Assembly (NCBI GenBank): GCA_002470605.1
Contig: DKND01000132.1
Location: forward strand, 13,682-25,289
Direction: 5' to 3'
Length of the DNA stretch: 11,608 nucleotides
Source of the DNA: Opitutia bacterium UBA7397
Lineage (GTDB): Bacteria > Verrucomicrobiota > Verrucomicrobiia > Opitutales > UBA953
The notes under the pieces are model-generated. The model saw only the letters and a program-made list of their open reading frames with translations, did not search any database and was not told the DNA's origin. The position numbers were made by a program, and so were the translations under genes. Positions 1 to 6,804 of the stretch are shown here, in pieces. Position 1 is the first letter of the stretch; each line of letters begins with the position of its first letter.

Positions 1-642
1 GACTCCATGCTTTCTCTGACCGGCAAGTTGGATTCCACGATGGGCGGCCGCCCGGTGAATATCACCGACGAGCCTTACAGCTATCGTCGAAGTATCTATG
101 GTTTCATCGACCGTGAAAAGTTGAACGAATTACAGACGCAGTTCGATTTTGCCAATCCAGAGATGACCAATTCCGCCCGGAGTTCGACCATCGTGCCTCA
201 GCAGGCTTTGTTCTTCATGAACAATCCTTTGGCCATCGACGTCGCCCGCTCCGTCGCAGCGCGTCCGGAATTACAAAAGGCCGCATCGGACGGCGATCGC
301 GTCGTTCAGCTCTACAAGATTATGTACCAGCGCTCGCCTACGGTGCCAGAATTGAAGATGGCCCGGGAGTTTGTCGCTCGCATTGCGGGGTATGTGGATG
401 AGCCCCCTGACGCTAAGCCTGATAAGAGCGTGGCTTCCACGAAGGCCGCGAAGAAGGCCGCCAAGGCCCAGGCTGTTACGACCGCCAAGCTCGCCGCAGG
501 CGAGGTCCAGGTCAAAACCGAGGTTAAGGGCGGAACCATCCAGAACGTGGGCGAAAAAGTCTCACGTAAACAGCCAATTTCCCCTTGGGAAATGCTAGCC
601 CAGTCGATGGTTTGCTCGAATGAATTTGTATATCTCAACTAA
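1..642 (+). CDS. DUF1553 (PSD1) domain protein, C-terminal part, 5' end outside window
   Basis: This is the last ~213 residues of a larger protein. The reading frame is already open at base 1, so the ATG at 7 is probably internal. The visible part matches the C-terminal half of the PSD1/DUF1553 domain: RRSIYGFI followed by an FDFANPE-type segment, then a T-x-x-P-QQALFFMNNP core (about residues 61-74 counting from the ATG at 7), and the closing PWEMLAQSMVCSNEFVYLN. In this family the missing upstream part usually carries cytochrome-c-like (PSCyt1/PSCyt2, DUF1549) domains and a signal peptide. The biochemical role is unsettled; the family is abundant in planctomycetes and verrucomicrobia and is linked to degradation of complex, often sulfated, glycans. 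An unusual Lys/Ala-rich stretch (residues ~131-192) splits the domain just before its last helix. The DUF1501 gene starts 31 bases downstream, the usual partner order, so co-transcription is likely. Confidence 0.9.
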   Translation, partial: DSMLSLTGKLDSTMGGRPVNITDEPYSYRRSIYGFIDREKLNELQTQFDFANPEMTNSARSSTIVPQQALFFMNNPLAIDVARSVAARPELQKAASDGDRVVQLYKIMYQRSPTVPELKMAREFVARIAGYVDEPPDAKPDKSVASTKAAKKAAKAQAVTTAKLAAGEVQVKTEVKGGTIQNVGEKVSRKQPISPWEMLAQSMVCSNEFVYLN

Positions 643-673
643 CCCAATTTAATCACCCCCAATAAGACACCCC

Positions 674-2059
674 ATGGAAACTCCTAATTGCAGTAACAGC
701 TTACCTACCCCCAACTCACGCCGAGAGTTCCTGCGCCAGACCGGCATGGGTATGGGTACCATCGCCTTCGGGACGATGGTCGCCGACTACCTCGTCGCCG
801 ATGCCCGCGCCGAAGTCGCCAGTCTCAAGCCCCGCAAGGCCCCGTTGCCCGCCAAGGCTAAGCACGTGATTCATATCTTCGCGGGCGGAGCACCCTCCCA
901 CCTCGATACTTTTGATCCTAAGCCGAAGATGAAGCAATTGGCTGACATGTCGGCATCCGGCATGGGCGGCGTGCTCTTCCCATCTCCTTTCGAATTTAAG
1001 AAGTCCGGTAAATCTGGTTTAGAGATCAGCGAAATCTTCCCTAAGCTCCAGGGTGTCGCTGACGAAATGTGCGTGATCCGCTCGATGTACCATGAGCTCC
1101 CAGCTCACGGTCCAGCCGCCAAGCAGATGCACACCGGCTCCGCTATTCTGCCTAAGCCTTCCTTGGGCTCGTGGTTGCTTTATGGTCTGGGTACGGAAAG
1201 TCAGGACCTTCCTGGTTTCGTCAGCCTCGGCGGTAACTCTGATGCTCGTACGTCTGCCTTCCTTCCTTCGCTCTATCAAGGGGCTAACACGACCTTTAAG
1301 CCAGGTGCGGCACCGAGCAAAATCATGCCGAACCTCCAGAGCGAGTTCACCTCCCAGGATGCTCAGCGCAAGCAGCTCGATCTGGTGCACCAGCTCAATG
1401 AGCGCCACATGCAGACCGTCCAGAAGGACGAACAGCTCGAGGCTCGCATCGAATCTTTCGAACTCGCTTTCCGGATGCAGACTGCGGCCACCGACGCCTT
1501 TGACATCTCGAAGGAAGACCAAAAGACCCGTGATATGTACGGTAAGTCCGACCTCGGGGCCAAGCTGCTTTGTGCCCGTCGCTTGGTTGAGCGCGGTGTT
1601 CGCTTCGTGCAGATCGATGCCGGCGGCTGGGACCACCACGTCAATCTTTACACTTCGATTAATCGCACCGGCGGTGCCATCGATACCCCTGCAGCGGCTT
1701 TGATTGCCGACCTTAAGCAGCGCGGTCTCTTGGATCAGACCTTGGTGATCTGGGGCGGAGAATTCGGTCGTACGCCTTCCACGCCTGGTCGCGTGAATCA
1801 AGCTAGCGGTCGTGACCACTGGGCTAAGGCCTTCTGCTGCTGGATGGCTGGCGGCGGCGTCAAGGGTGGCATGGCTTATGGCGAAACGGACGAAATCGGC
1901 GCTCAGGTTGCCGCTGACGGCTGTCACGTCCATGACTTACACGCCACGATTCTTCGCTTGCTCGGCTTCGACCACACCAAGCTTACCTATCGCTACAACG
2001 GCCGTGACTTCCGCCTGACCGATAACTTCGGTAAGGTGGTCGATAAGATCATCAGCTAA
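674..2059 (+). CDS. DUF1501 family protein with Tat signal
   Basis: This complete 461-residue protein has the usual length for DUF1501, a family with an alkaline phosphatase/sulfatase-like fold. The N-terminus carries a twin-arginine signal, SRREFLRQ (residues 15-22), then a Gly/Ala-rich hydrophobic stretch ending near ADARA (residues 42-46), so Tat export of a folded protein is expected. Family motifs in order are GGAPSHLDTFDPKP (71-84), MHTGSAILPKPSLGSW (152-167), GGWDHH (317-322), GGEFGRTP (361-368), GRDHW (379-383) and the C-terminal HATILRLLGFDH (423-434). Conserved Asp and His residues in these motifs suggest a metal-dependent hydrolase site, but no substrate is established. The start is the ATG preceded by CACCCC; no Shine-Dalgarno sequence is visible. 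It lies 31 bases after the DUF1553 gene with no terminator between, and a strong terminator follows its stop codon, making it the last gene of that operon. Confidence 0.93.
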   Translation: METPNCSNSLPTPNSRREFLRQTGMGMGTIAFGTMVADYLVADARAEVASLKPRKAPLPAKAKHVIHIFAGGAPSHLDTFDPKPKMKQLADMSASGMGGVLFPSPFEFKKSGKSGLEISEIFPKLQGVADEMCVIRSMYHELPAHGPAAKQMHTGSAILPKPSLGSWLLYGLGTESQDLPGFVSLGGNSDARTSAFLPSLYQGANTTFKPGAAPSKIMPNLQSEFTSQDAQRKQLDLVHQLNERHMQTVQKDEQLEARIESFELAFRMQTAATDAFDISKEDQKTRDMYGKSDLGAKLLCARRLVERGVRFVQIDAGGWDHHVNLYTSINRTGGAIDTPAAALIADLKQRGLLDQTLVIWGGEFGRTPSTPGRVNQASGRDHWAKAFCCWMAGGGVKGGMAYGETDEIGAQVAADGCHVHDLHATILRLLGFDHTKLTYRYNGRDFRLTDNFGKVVDKIIS

Positions 2060-2082
2060 GCCAAGGCCTTTCTGGCTTCGAT

Positions 2083-2120
2083 AAAAGGGGTGTAATCCTG
2101 AGTGATTACGCCCCTTTTTT
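2083..2120 (+). terminator. Rho-independent terminator after the DUF1501 gene
   Basis: Bases 2083-2097 (AAAAGGGGTGTAATC) pair with 2104-2118 (GATTACGCCCCTTTT) to give a 15-bp stem with one G-T wobble and a six-base loop CTGAGT. The 3' arm runs into six T residues (2115-2120). A smaller hairpin, AAGCCA/TGGCTT, sits just upstream at 2058-2078, overlapping the stop codon. The A-run on the 5' arm means the structure could also act on the reverse strand, but no reverse-strand gene ends here. Confidence 0.9.
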
Positions 2121-2140
2121 GTGTCCAATTGCCACGGGAG

Positions 2141-2168
2141 TTGCGGCGGCAGAAGTTTTCACTATATT
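2141..2168 (+). promoter_or_regulatory. Possible sigma-70-type promoter for the repeat protein
   Basis: TTGCGG (2141-2146) and TATATT (2163-2168) are separated by 16 bases in an otherwise GC-rich region, directly after the terminator of the preceding operon. A start site about seven bases beyond the -10 element would fall on or beside the ATG at 2175, which would make the transcript leaderless or nearly so. Assigned by eye only. Confidence 0.4.
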
Positions 2169-2174
2169 TATTCA

Positions 2175-2756
2175 ATGATTTATCGCCTAGGTAAAGTAGC
2201 CGCAAACGTCGTTAGGCTGGGACTATGCGGCGCGTGCTTTACGGCTGCTCTGAGCGGCGCGCCTGTCGATAAGTCTGGTGAGGTTACGAAGGAAAAATCA
2301 GCTGCCCCCGCGGTGCTTGTTACGCATGCCGTCGTGCTGGCCCCCGGCGCCGCTCCCAGTCAGTCGGGAGTGGTCGGGGTTGATGTTCTCGGTCAGACGC
2401 AGGTGAGGTATGACAATGGCACGACATCAACTTCGCGGCGTGATGTCCTGGGCAATTTGACGACGCGCTTCAGTAATGGCCTGACCGCCACCTCGCGTAC
2501 GGATGTCATCGGTGCCACGACCACGACTTATTCCAATGGAGTGACGGCTACTTCGCGTACGGATGTCTTAGGCCAAAAGATAACCCGATTCAGTGATGGT
2601 ACCTCCGCGACGACGCGGCTCGATGTCTTGGGCCGGCAAGTCACTACCTTTGCCGATGGGCGAACGGAGACTATCCGACCGGATCCGTTGTCAGTACCGA
2701 TTCCGCAACCGCAGGAGGCTGCTGCGGGCAAGAGCAAGGGTGCCAAGAAGAAATAG
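2175..2756 (+). CDS. Small exported protein with five 20-residue repeats
   Basis: I do not recognise this 193-residue protein as a named family. Residues 1-30 look like a signal peptide: positive residues (R4, K7, R14), then a hydrophobic stretch ending near TAALSGAP. Residues 70-169 are five tandem units of exactly 20 residues, each beginning D-V-(L/I)-G and following the pattern DVLGxxxTxFSDGxTATxRT. A sixth unit starts with DPL and stops. The alternating Thr/aromatic/Asp-Gly pattern resembles RHS/YD-type beta-hairpin repeats, but the period is shorter and strictly constant. The tail is basic (KSKGAKKK). I chose the ATG at 2175 over the in-frame GTG at 2121, because the GTG abuts the terminator's T-run and its extra 18 residues would precede the signal peptide. 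It lies 68 bases before the ThuA-like gene and might share its transcript. Confidence 0.75.
   Translation: MIYRLGKVAANVVRLGLCGACFTAALSGAPVDKSGEVTKEKSAAPAVLVTHAVVLAPGAAPSQSGVVGVDVLGQTQVRYDNGTTSTSRRDVLGNLTTRFSNGLTATSRTDVIGATTTTYSNGVTATSRTDVLGQKITRFSDGTSATTRLDVLGRQVTTFADGRTETIRPDPLSVPIPQPQEAAAGKSKGAKKK
2382..2681 (+). repeat. Five 60-bp tandem coding repeats
   Basis: Five in-frame units of exactly 60 bp start at 2382, 2442, 2502, 2562 and 2622, each encoding 20 residues that begin with Asp. Identity is clearest at the junctions between units 2/3 and 3/4, where the string TCGCGTACGGATGTC recurs 60 bases apart. Other units are diverged at DNA level but keep protein length and pattern, so this is an older protein-level repeat rather than a fresh slippage product. 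Confidence 0.9.
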
Positions 2757-2824
2757 GGATGTTTGGCGGAAATAGGACCCTTGAAATTTCAGGAGTCTAA
2801 GGTAAGGATTTCAGCCTCAGCCCC

Positions 2825-3910
2825 ATGAAACGAATCATTGCCACCGTCGCCGTTTTCTTTGTCAGCCACCTCGCTGCGTTAGCCGCCGAAGTCTTTACCT
2901 CCGGCCCAGGCTGGCTGTCTTTTGAGGGAGGAAAGGGCCCCGGTGCCGGCAAGCATGTTGTGCTCATGGCGGGCGATGAAGAGTACCGTTCGGAAGAATC
3001 GATGCCCATGCTGGCACGCATCCTTTCGGAACGTCACGGTTTCAAGTGTACGGTGATCTTTTCACACGATGACGGGGTGATTAATCCTAATAGCCAAAAG
3101 ACGATGGGTAAGCCGGAGGCGCTGGACTCAGCCGATGCTTTGGTGTTGGGGTTGCGCTTCCGCAATTTCGAAACCGCGACCATGGCCAAGTTTGATGGGG
3201 CAGTTAAGCGTGGTATCCCGATTATCGCTACTCGCACCAGCACGCACGCTTTTGGCGGCATCGCGAAAGACAGCCCATTCGTCGCCTACAATTGGAATAA
3301 TCAGGGCGGATTCGGAAAGAATGTGCTCGGTGAGACTTGGGTCAGCCATTGGGGACACCACAAATTTGAGGCGACGCGCACCGCAGTGGAGGCCGATAAT
3401 GCCTCCCACCCTATTCTCCAGGGCGTCGGGGCCATCTTTGGAGACACCGATGTCTACGAAGCACATCCTCCCGCCGATGCTAAGATTCTGCTACGCGGCT
3501 TGGTCCTCACGGGCATGAAGGCGGATGATCAACCAAGTTCATTAAAAAAAATGCGCTCAACCGACAAGGCCGAGCAGGGCGTCAATGAGCCTGCCATGGC
3601 CGTGGCTTGGGTGCGCGAAGTGCCTAACGCCTCCGGTTCGAAGAACAAAATCTTGTGCACCACTATGGGCGCTGCCACCGATCTGAGTGACGAGTCTTTA
3701 CGCCGACTGTTGGTGAACGGGGTGTTCTGGGGGCTGGGGCTCGCTGTGCCCGCCAAGGCTGACGTGACGCCTCTCGTCGAATGGAAGCCCAGCCATTATT
3801 CCAACAACCTTTTTCACCCTAACTTCAAGGCGGCGGATTTCGTGGGCGTACTTCCCGAGCCTTTGACTGCGGCTCCGCCGGCAGCGAAGAAGAAACCTGC
3901 GGGCAAGTAA
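2825..3910 (+). CDS. Secreted ThuA-like domain protein
   Basis: The 361-residue protein starts with a signal peptide (residues 1-21: Lys/Arg at 2-3, hydrophobic core, ending LAALAA), so export is likely. The rest matches the ThuA-like (trehalose utilisation) family with a class I glutamine-amidotransferase-like fold: HVVLMAGDEEYRSEESMPML (44-63), CTVIFSHDDG (75-84), DALVLGLRFRNF (104-115), a GIPIIATRTSTHAF segment (130-143), and GDTDVYEAHPP (206-216), then the C-terminal SLRRLLVNGVFWGLGL (291-306). This subtype is frequent in planctomycetes and verrucomicrobia, often near glycan-degradation genes; its reaction is not firmly known. No nucleophilic Cys is seen at the amidotransferase elbow, so amidotransferase activity is not expected. 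The tail is Pro/Ala/Lys-rich (AAPPAAKKKPAGK). An A8 run at 3544-3551 encodes LKKM. The start is the ATG preceded by AGCCCC, with no clear Shine-Dalgarno sequence. Confidence 0.88.
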   Translation: MKRIIATVAVFFVSHLAALAAEVFTSGPGWLSFEGGKGPGAGKHVVLMAGDEEYRSEESMPMLARILSERHGFKCTVIFSHDDGVINPNSQKTMGKPEALDSADALVLGLRFRNFETATMAKFDGAVKRGIPIIATRTSTHAFGGIAKDSPFVAYNWNNQGGFGKNVLGETWVSHWGHHKFEATRTAVEADNASHPILQGVGAIFGDTDVYEAHPPADAKILLRGLVLTGMKADDQPSSLKKMRSTDKAEQGVNEPAMAVAWVREVPNASGSKNKILCTTMGAATDLSDESLRRLLVNGVFWGLGLAVPAKADVTPLVEWKPSHYSNNLFHPNFKAADFVGVLPEPLTAAPPAAKKKPAGK

Positions 3911-3913
3911 GCG

Positions 3914-3930
3914 TAAGCTGCTCCAGCTTG
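3914..3930. terminator. Weak hairpin between convergent genes
   Basis: AAGCTG (3915-3920) and CAGCTT (3924-3929) form a perfect 6-bp stem with a three-base loop, extendable by one T-G pair. It is the only clear inverted repeat I see in the 50-base gap between the convergent ThuA-like and coiled-coil genes. There is no good T-run on either side, so termination here is uncertain. Confidence 0.3.
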
Positions 3931-3960
3931 TCCTTTGCCGGTAGGCTGGGCGTTTATTCA

Positions 3961-5790
3961 TCAAGCCTTGATGCCGCGGTTGATGAACAGGCGGACCAGG
4001 GCATCGTTGTAGATAATGTGAGCGCCTTCGCGCGCCCCCGCGTCGCGTACCTCGATGTCATCGGAGACGACGAACCATGGCGCCTCGATACTCTTATCTT
4101 TGGCGACCAGGTCCATGATGTCATGGTCGGCCTTGGCGCCGGCACGGCTGAAGGTCACTTTCATTCGAGGATTGGTGAATTTCAGCGTACTGGATTGGCC
4201 GTCAAAGCACACCCAAAGATGAAGGCCAGTGGCATCGTTCGCCAGTTTCTCAAGGACCTGCACGACTTTTTGTCGGGCAGCTGGATCGAGTAAAAGACGG
4301 GTATCTCCTTGGCTATTTTTCTTCGTCGCCAAGCGAAGGCCAAGGAACTCTTGGCGCAAGCAGGCGAAATTATTCGCATCTACGGCCAGTCGGGCAGGTT
4401 CGCCGATGGCGACCGCGCGCTCAAGCAACGCTAGGGGGCCGGAGGTCTTGTGTTCGTGGAAGGCTTGGTCGGCTAGCTTGGAGCGACGCTTGTGGATGTC
4501 GCGGCGATAAAGGTCAGCATGGCGCGAGTCCACGAGCCCAGACTCTTCGGAGAGACGCAAGGCGGCCTCAATTGATTTTAAGGCGGCCGCTTCGGCTTCA
4601 TTGATTTTGGCGGCAATGCGTTCCAGGAAAGGGTCGGAGGGGTGATCGCGCCGTTCTAATTCATAACGTACTTTTTCGACGTGTTCGGTGATGCGTTGCT
4701 CCAGCGCAGACATTTCTGGAAGCACTTGGCCTGCGGTGCGTTGATAGCGTCGAAGCAACTTAAGCATTTCCTCCATCTGGGGGATTGCCTGGCGCAGTTC
4801 GTGCTCTTTGGCGAGGAAGGGGTCAGCGTCGCGTTGGGCTTTGCGAATCTTATCGACGTTTTCGGCCGTCAATTGACGAAGTTTGGCGACCTCTTCCGAG
4901 GCAGCCTTCAGCATGCGGGCATCCGCAAGCCATGGGCGGATTTCTTCGGAGAGAAGTTCTTCCGCTATTTCGCGGGCTTTTTTTGCAACCTGTTCCCGCG
5001 CGCCATCAAGCTCGCCACGGATTCTGGCAGCCTCGTCTTCGGCCTTGGCCAGCTTAGCGGCTAATGATGCGAGATTCGCATCATCCGATGATTTTTGCTG
5101 GGCTAGGGAGGCTCTTAAGGTGGCGATTTCTTCCAGATTTTTCTTTAGTGCCAAATCTCGCGCTTCTAATTCATTGGCCTGATGGCGTTTGAGGGCGGTG
5201 ATTTCTTTTTCCCGAGCCGCTTTCCCTTTGTCGAGGTCTTGCTGAAGGCGTCGTAGTGTCCGGTCTGCCGGATCGAGAGGCTCGCCGGTCGCAGGTTCTT
5301 TGTTGTGGGTGACTTCGCCCATCAGTTTCTGTCGAAGCGCCTGAAGTGCTTTGGCGTCAGGCTTGTTCGCCTGCGGTTTGCCAGTGGCGGCAAAGCGCGT
5401 GAGGATATCGGCGCCGAGCGCCTCCTCTTTGTTTTCCACTTTCAGATTCCAGAGCACACATAAAAGCATCGCTCGCGGGCCACCAAGGGTCTCGTTGATG
5501 GCGTCAGCGTGTTCGAGGAAAAGAGATTTTTTCGTCGACAGCAGGGCGGAGAACCAAGGCAGGTGATCGGCGATCGATTCCAGGTCTTTGGTCAAAAGGG
5601 CTTGCCGATTTTTAAATATCCGAGGGGCGTTTTTTAAGAATGGAACGCGGTGACTCCAGCCGCCCGGGGTTTGTTTGGCGAGGGATACTAACGGTCCGCT
5701 CGGAACGTGGGTCAGATCGAGCACGAATTGGTCGGTGAGTGACTTTCGTAACGGGTTGAGAACTTCGTTTTTGTATGAAAATTGTCCCAT
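3961..5790 (-). CDS. Coiled-coil protein with C-terminal YacP/NYN (PIN-like) nuclease domain
   Basis: This protein of 609 residues has three parts. Residues 1-~165 are a mainly helical region I do not recognise. Residues ~170-450 are rich in Glu, Lys, Ala and Leu with heptad-like spacing, indicating long coiled coils. Residues ~465-609 resemble the YacP/NYN PIN-like RNase fold: LAVDANNF (468-475), WVCFDG (526-531), VTFSRAGAKADHDIMDLV (545-562), FVVSDD (573-578), and a closing EGAHIIYNDALVRLF. These match the family's DGYN, VFDG, TADxxI and TSD-GA positions, so the acidic residues expected in a metal site (D471, D530, D555, D577/578) are present. Family members such as B. subtilis Rae1 cut mRNA at the ribosome; activity here is inferred. 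No signal peptide is seen, so it is probably cytoplasmic. The ATG at 5790 shares CACCCCATGG with the DUF1501 start; a TTG at 5847 behind GAGGAAAGGAC is an alternative adding 19 residues. It stands alone on its strand. Confidence 0.75.
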   Translation of the reverse strand: MGQFSYKNEVLNPLRKSLTDQFVLDLTHVPSGPLVSLAKQTPGGWSHRVPFLKNAPRIFKNRQALLTKDLESIADHLPWFSALLSTKKSLFLEHADAINETLGGPRAMLLCVLWNLKVENKEEALGADILTRFAATGKPQANKPDAKALQALRQKLMGEVTHNKEPATGEPLDPADRTLRRLQQDLDKGKAAREKEITALKRHQANELEARDLALKKNLEEIATLRASLAQQKSSDDANLASLAAKLAKAEDEAARIRGELDGAREQVAKKAREIAEELLSEEIRPWLADARMLKAASEEVAKLRQLTAENVDKIRKAQRDADPFLAKEHELRQAIPQMEEMLKLLRRYQRTAGQVLPEMSALEQRITEHVEKVRYELERRDHPSDPFLERIAAKINEAEAAALKSIEAALRLSEESGLVDSRHADLYRRDIHKRRSKLADQAFHEHKTSGPLALLERAVAIGEPARLAVDANNFACLRQEFLGLRLATKKNSQGDTRLLLDPAARQKVVQVLEKLANDATGLHLWVCFDGQSSTLKFTNPRMKVTFSRAGAKADHDIMDLVAKDKSIEAPWFVVSDDIEVRDAGAREGAHIIYNDALVRLFINRGIKA

Positions 5791-5875
5791 GGGGTGGAGT
5801 ATGCCCGCTGAGGTCTGGTGGGCAAGGTCGGCACGGGGAGATTTCAAAGTCCTTTCCTCGCTTGCAGGGGGTTTC

Positions 5876-5897
5876 CCGCTTCGGACTCGCTAAGCGG
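5876..5897. promoter_or_regulatory. Inverted repeat in the divergent intergenic region
   Basis: CCGCTT (5876-5881) and AAGCGG (5892-5897) form a perfect 6-bp inverted repeat with a 10-base spacer, between the divergently transcribed nuclease-like and transporter genes and about 30 bases before the transporter's ATG. It could be a regulator site or a small RNA hairpin. No convincing -35/-10 pair was seen on either strand nearby. Confidence 0.25.
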
Positions 5898-5926
5898 CAT
5901 CATTGGCCATTCGTTGGGGTGAGCGC

Positions 5927-6802
5927 ATGCGTTCTCCAGCCTCCATCGTCATCCCCCTCTGTTCGGCCGTGGGTTACACCTTCGCCGCGCTGGCCCTTAA
6001 GCGGGCCATGGACGGCGGCCATCCTTGGCGCGTCCTTTTTATCGTAAATCTGATCGGGGCTGTCCTTTTCCAGACCTGGCTCCTTCATGGCGGCGAACCG
6101 TTCACGGCGACTAACGTCACCCACGCGGTCTTGGCGGGCACCGCCTTCTTTGTCGGGCAAGTCTTCACGTTCATCGCAATTAGTCGCGGAGATATCTCCA
6201 TCGCCACGCCAGTGCTTGGCACCAAGGTCATTTTCGTCGCTCTTCTGGTCTGCCTGGCTGGCGGCACACTGGATTCGAAGCTTTGGGTGGCGACATTCCT
6301 GACCACGCTCGCCTTGGCCTTGTTGAGTGGCGAGTGGCATGCGAATCGGAAGCGATTGCTGGTGAGTGTCGTCTTCGCTTTCCTTGCCTCCATCGCCTTT
6401 GCGGCGACGGATGTGATGCAGCAGCACTGGGTGCCGGCATTCGGCTTCGGGCATTTCGGGCCGGTGATGTTCATCACGGTGGGGCTACTTTCTTTCGCGC
6501 TGATGCCTTTCTTTTCCGCCCCGTTGCGGCAGATGCCGCGCCCGATGGTCCTCTGGGCCTTCGGCGGCGGCGGGATTTTGACCATTCAGGCGATGGGTAT
6601 CGCCTATTGTATCGCGGTCTATCGGGAGGTCACGGTCACCAATGTGCTTTATAACACGCGTGGACTATGGAGCGTGGCGCTGGTCTGGATTGTCGGCCAC
6701 TGGTTCTCGAATTCCGAAAAGCATGTCGGGCAGGCCATCATGACCCGTCGATTGATTGGTGCCTTGATTTTACTGGCTGCCGTCTACCTTAGCCTCGCCT
6801 GA
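5927..6802 (+). CDS. EamA/DMT-superfamily membrane transporter
   Basis: This hydrophobic protein of 291 residues has about ten predicted membrane segments, roughly at 7-25, 35-53, 65-85, 92-112, 117-134, 144-162, 174-197, 206-230, 237-259 and 273-290. That is the size and two-times-five layout of the drug/metabolite transporter (EamA) superfamily. Segments such as VLAGTAFFVGQVFTFIAISRGDISIATPVL (start of the second helix pair) and YREVTVTNVLYNTRGLWSVAL (second half) have the typical helix-3/4 and helix-8/9 appearance. The substrate cannot be predicted; family members export or import small metabolites. I chose the ATG at 5927 because GGGGTGA lies four bases upstream, one of the few Shine-Dalgarno-like sites in the window; an in-frame TTG at 5903 would add eight residues. 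The gene ends two bases from the end of convergent panC. Confidence 0.85.
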   Translation: MRSPASIVIPLCSAVGYTFAALALKRAMDGGHPWRVLFIVNLIGAVLFQTWLLHGGEPFTATNVTHAVLAGTAFFVGQVFTFIAISRGDISIATPVLGTKVIFVALLVCLAGGTLDSKLWVATFLTTLALALLSGEWHANRKRLLVSVVFAFLASIAFAATDVMQQHWVPAFGFGHFGPVMFITVGLLSFALMPFFSAPLRQMPRPMVLWAFGGGGILTIQAMGIAYCIAVYREVTVTNVLYNTRGLWSVALVWIVGHWFSNSEKHVGQAIMTRRLIGALILLAAVYLSLA

Positions 6803-6804
6803 TG

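Noticed and set aside
1019..1933. Long open frame on the minus strand (304 codons)
   Set aside because: It lies wholly opposite the DUF1501 gene, whose family motifs are unmistakable; the reverse product shows no domain-like pattern and is a codon-bias shadow.
2121..2174. GTG start for the repeat protein
   Set aside because: It directly abuts the T-run of the preceding terminator, has no ribosome site, and would put 18 residues in front of a good signal peptide.
2782..2791. Palindrome TGAAATTTCA before the ThuA-like gene
   Set aside because: A 10-base perfect palindrome that does not extend further and has no second copy in a comparable position; too short to claim as an operator.
3544..3551. 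A8 run in the ThuA-like gene as a programmed frameshift or slippage site
   Set aside because: The main frame continues through it with intact family motifs on both sides, and no sizeable alternative frame is joined by a shift here.
3928..4293. Plus-strand open frame overlapping the end of the coiled-coil gene
   Set aside because: It is antisense to the conserved NYN-like domain and shows no recognisable domain or start signal.
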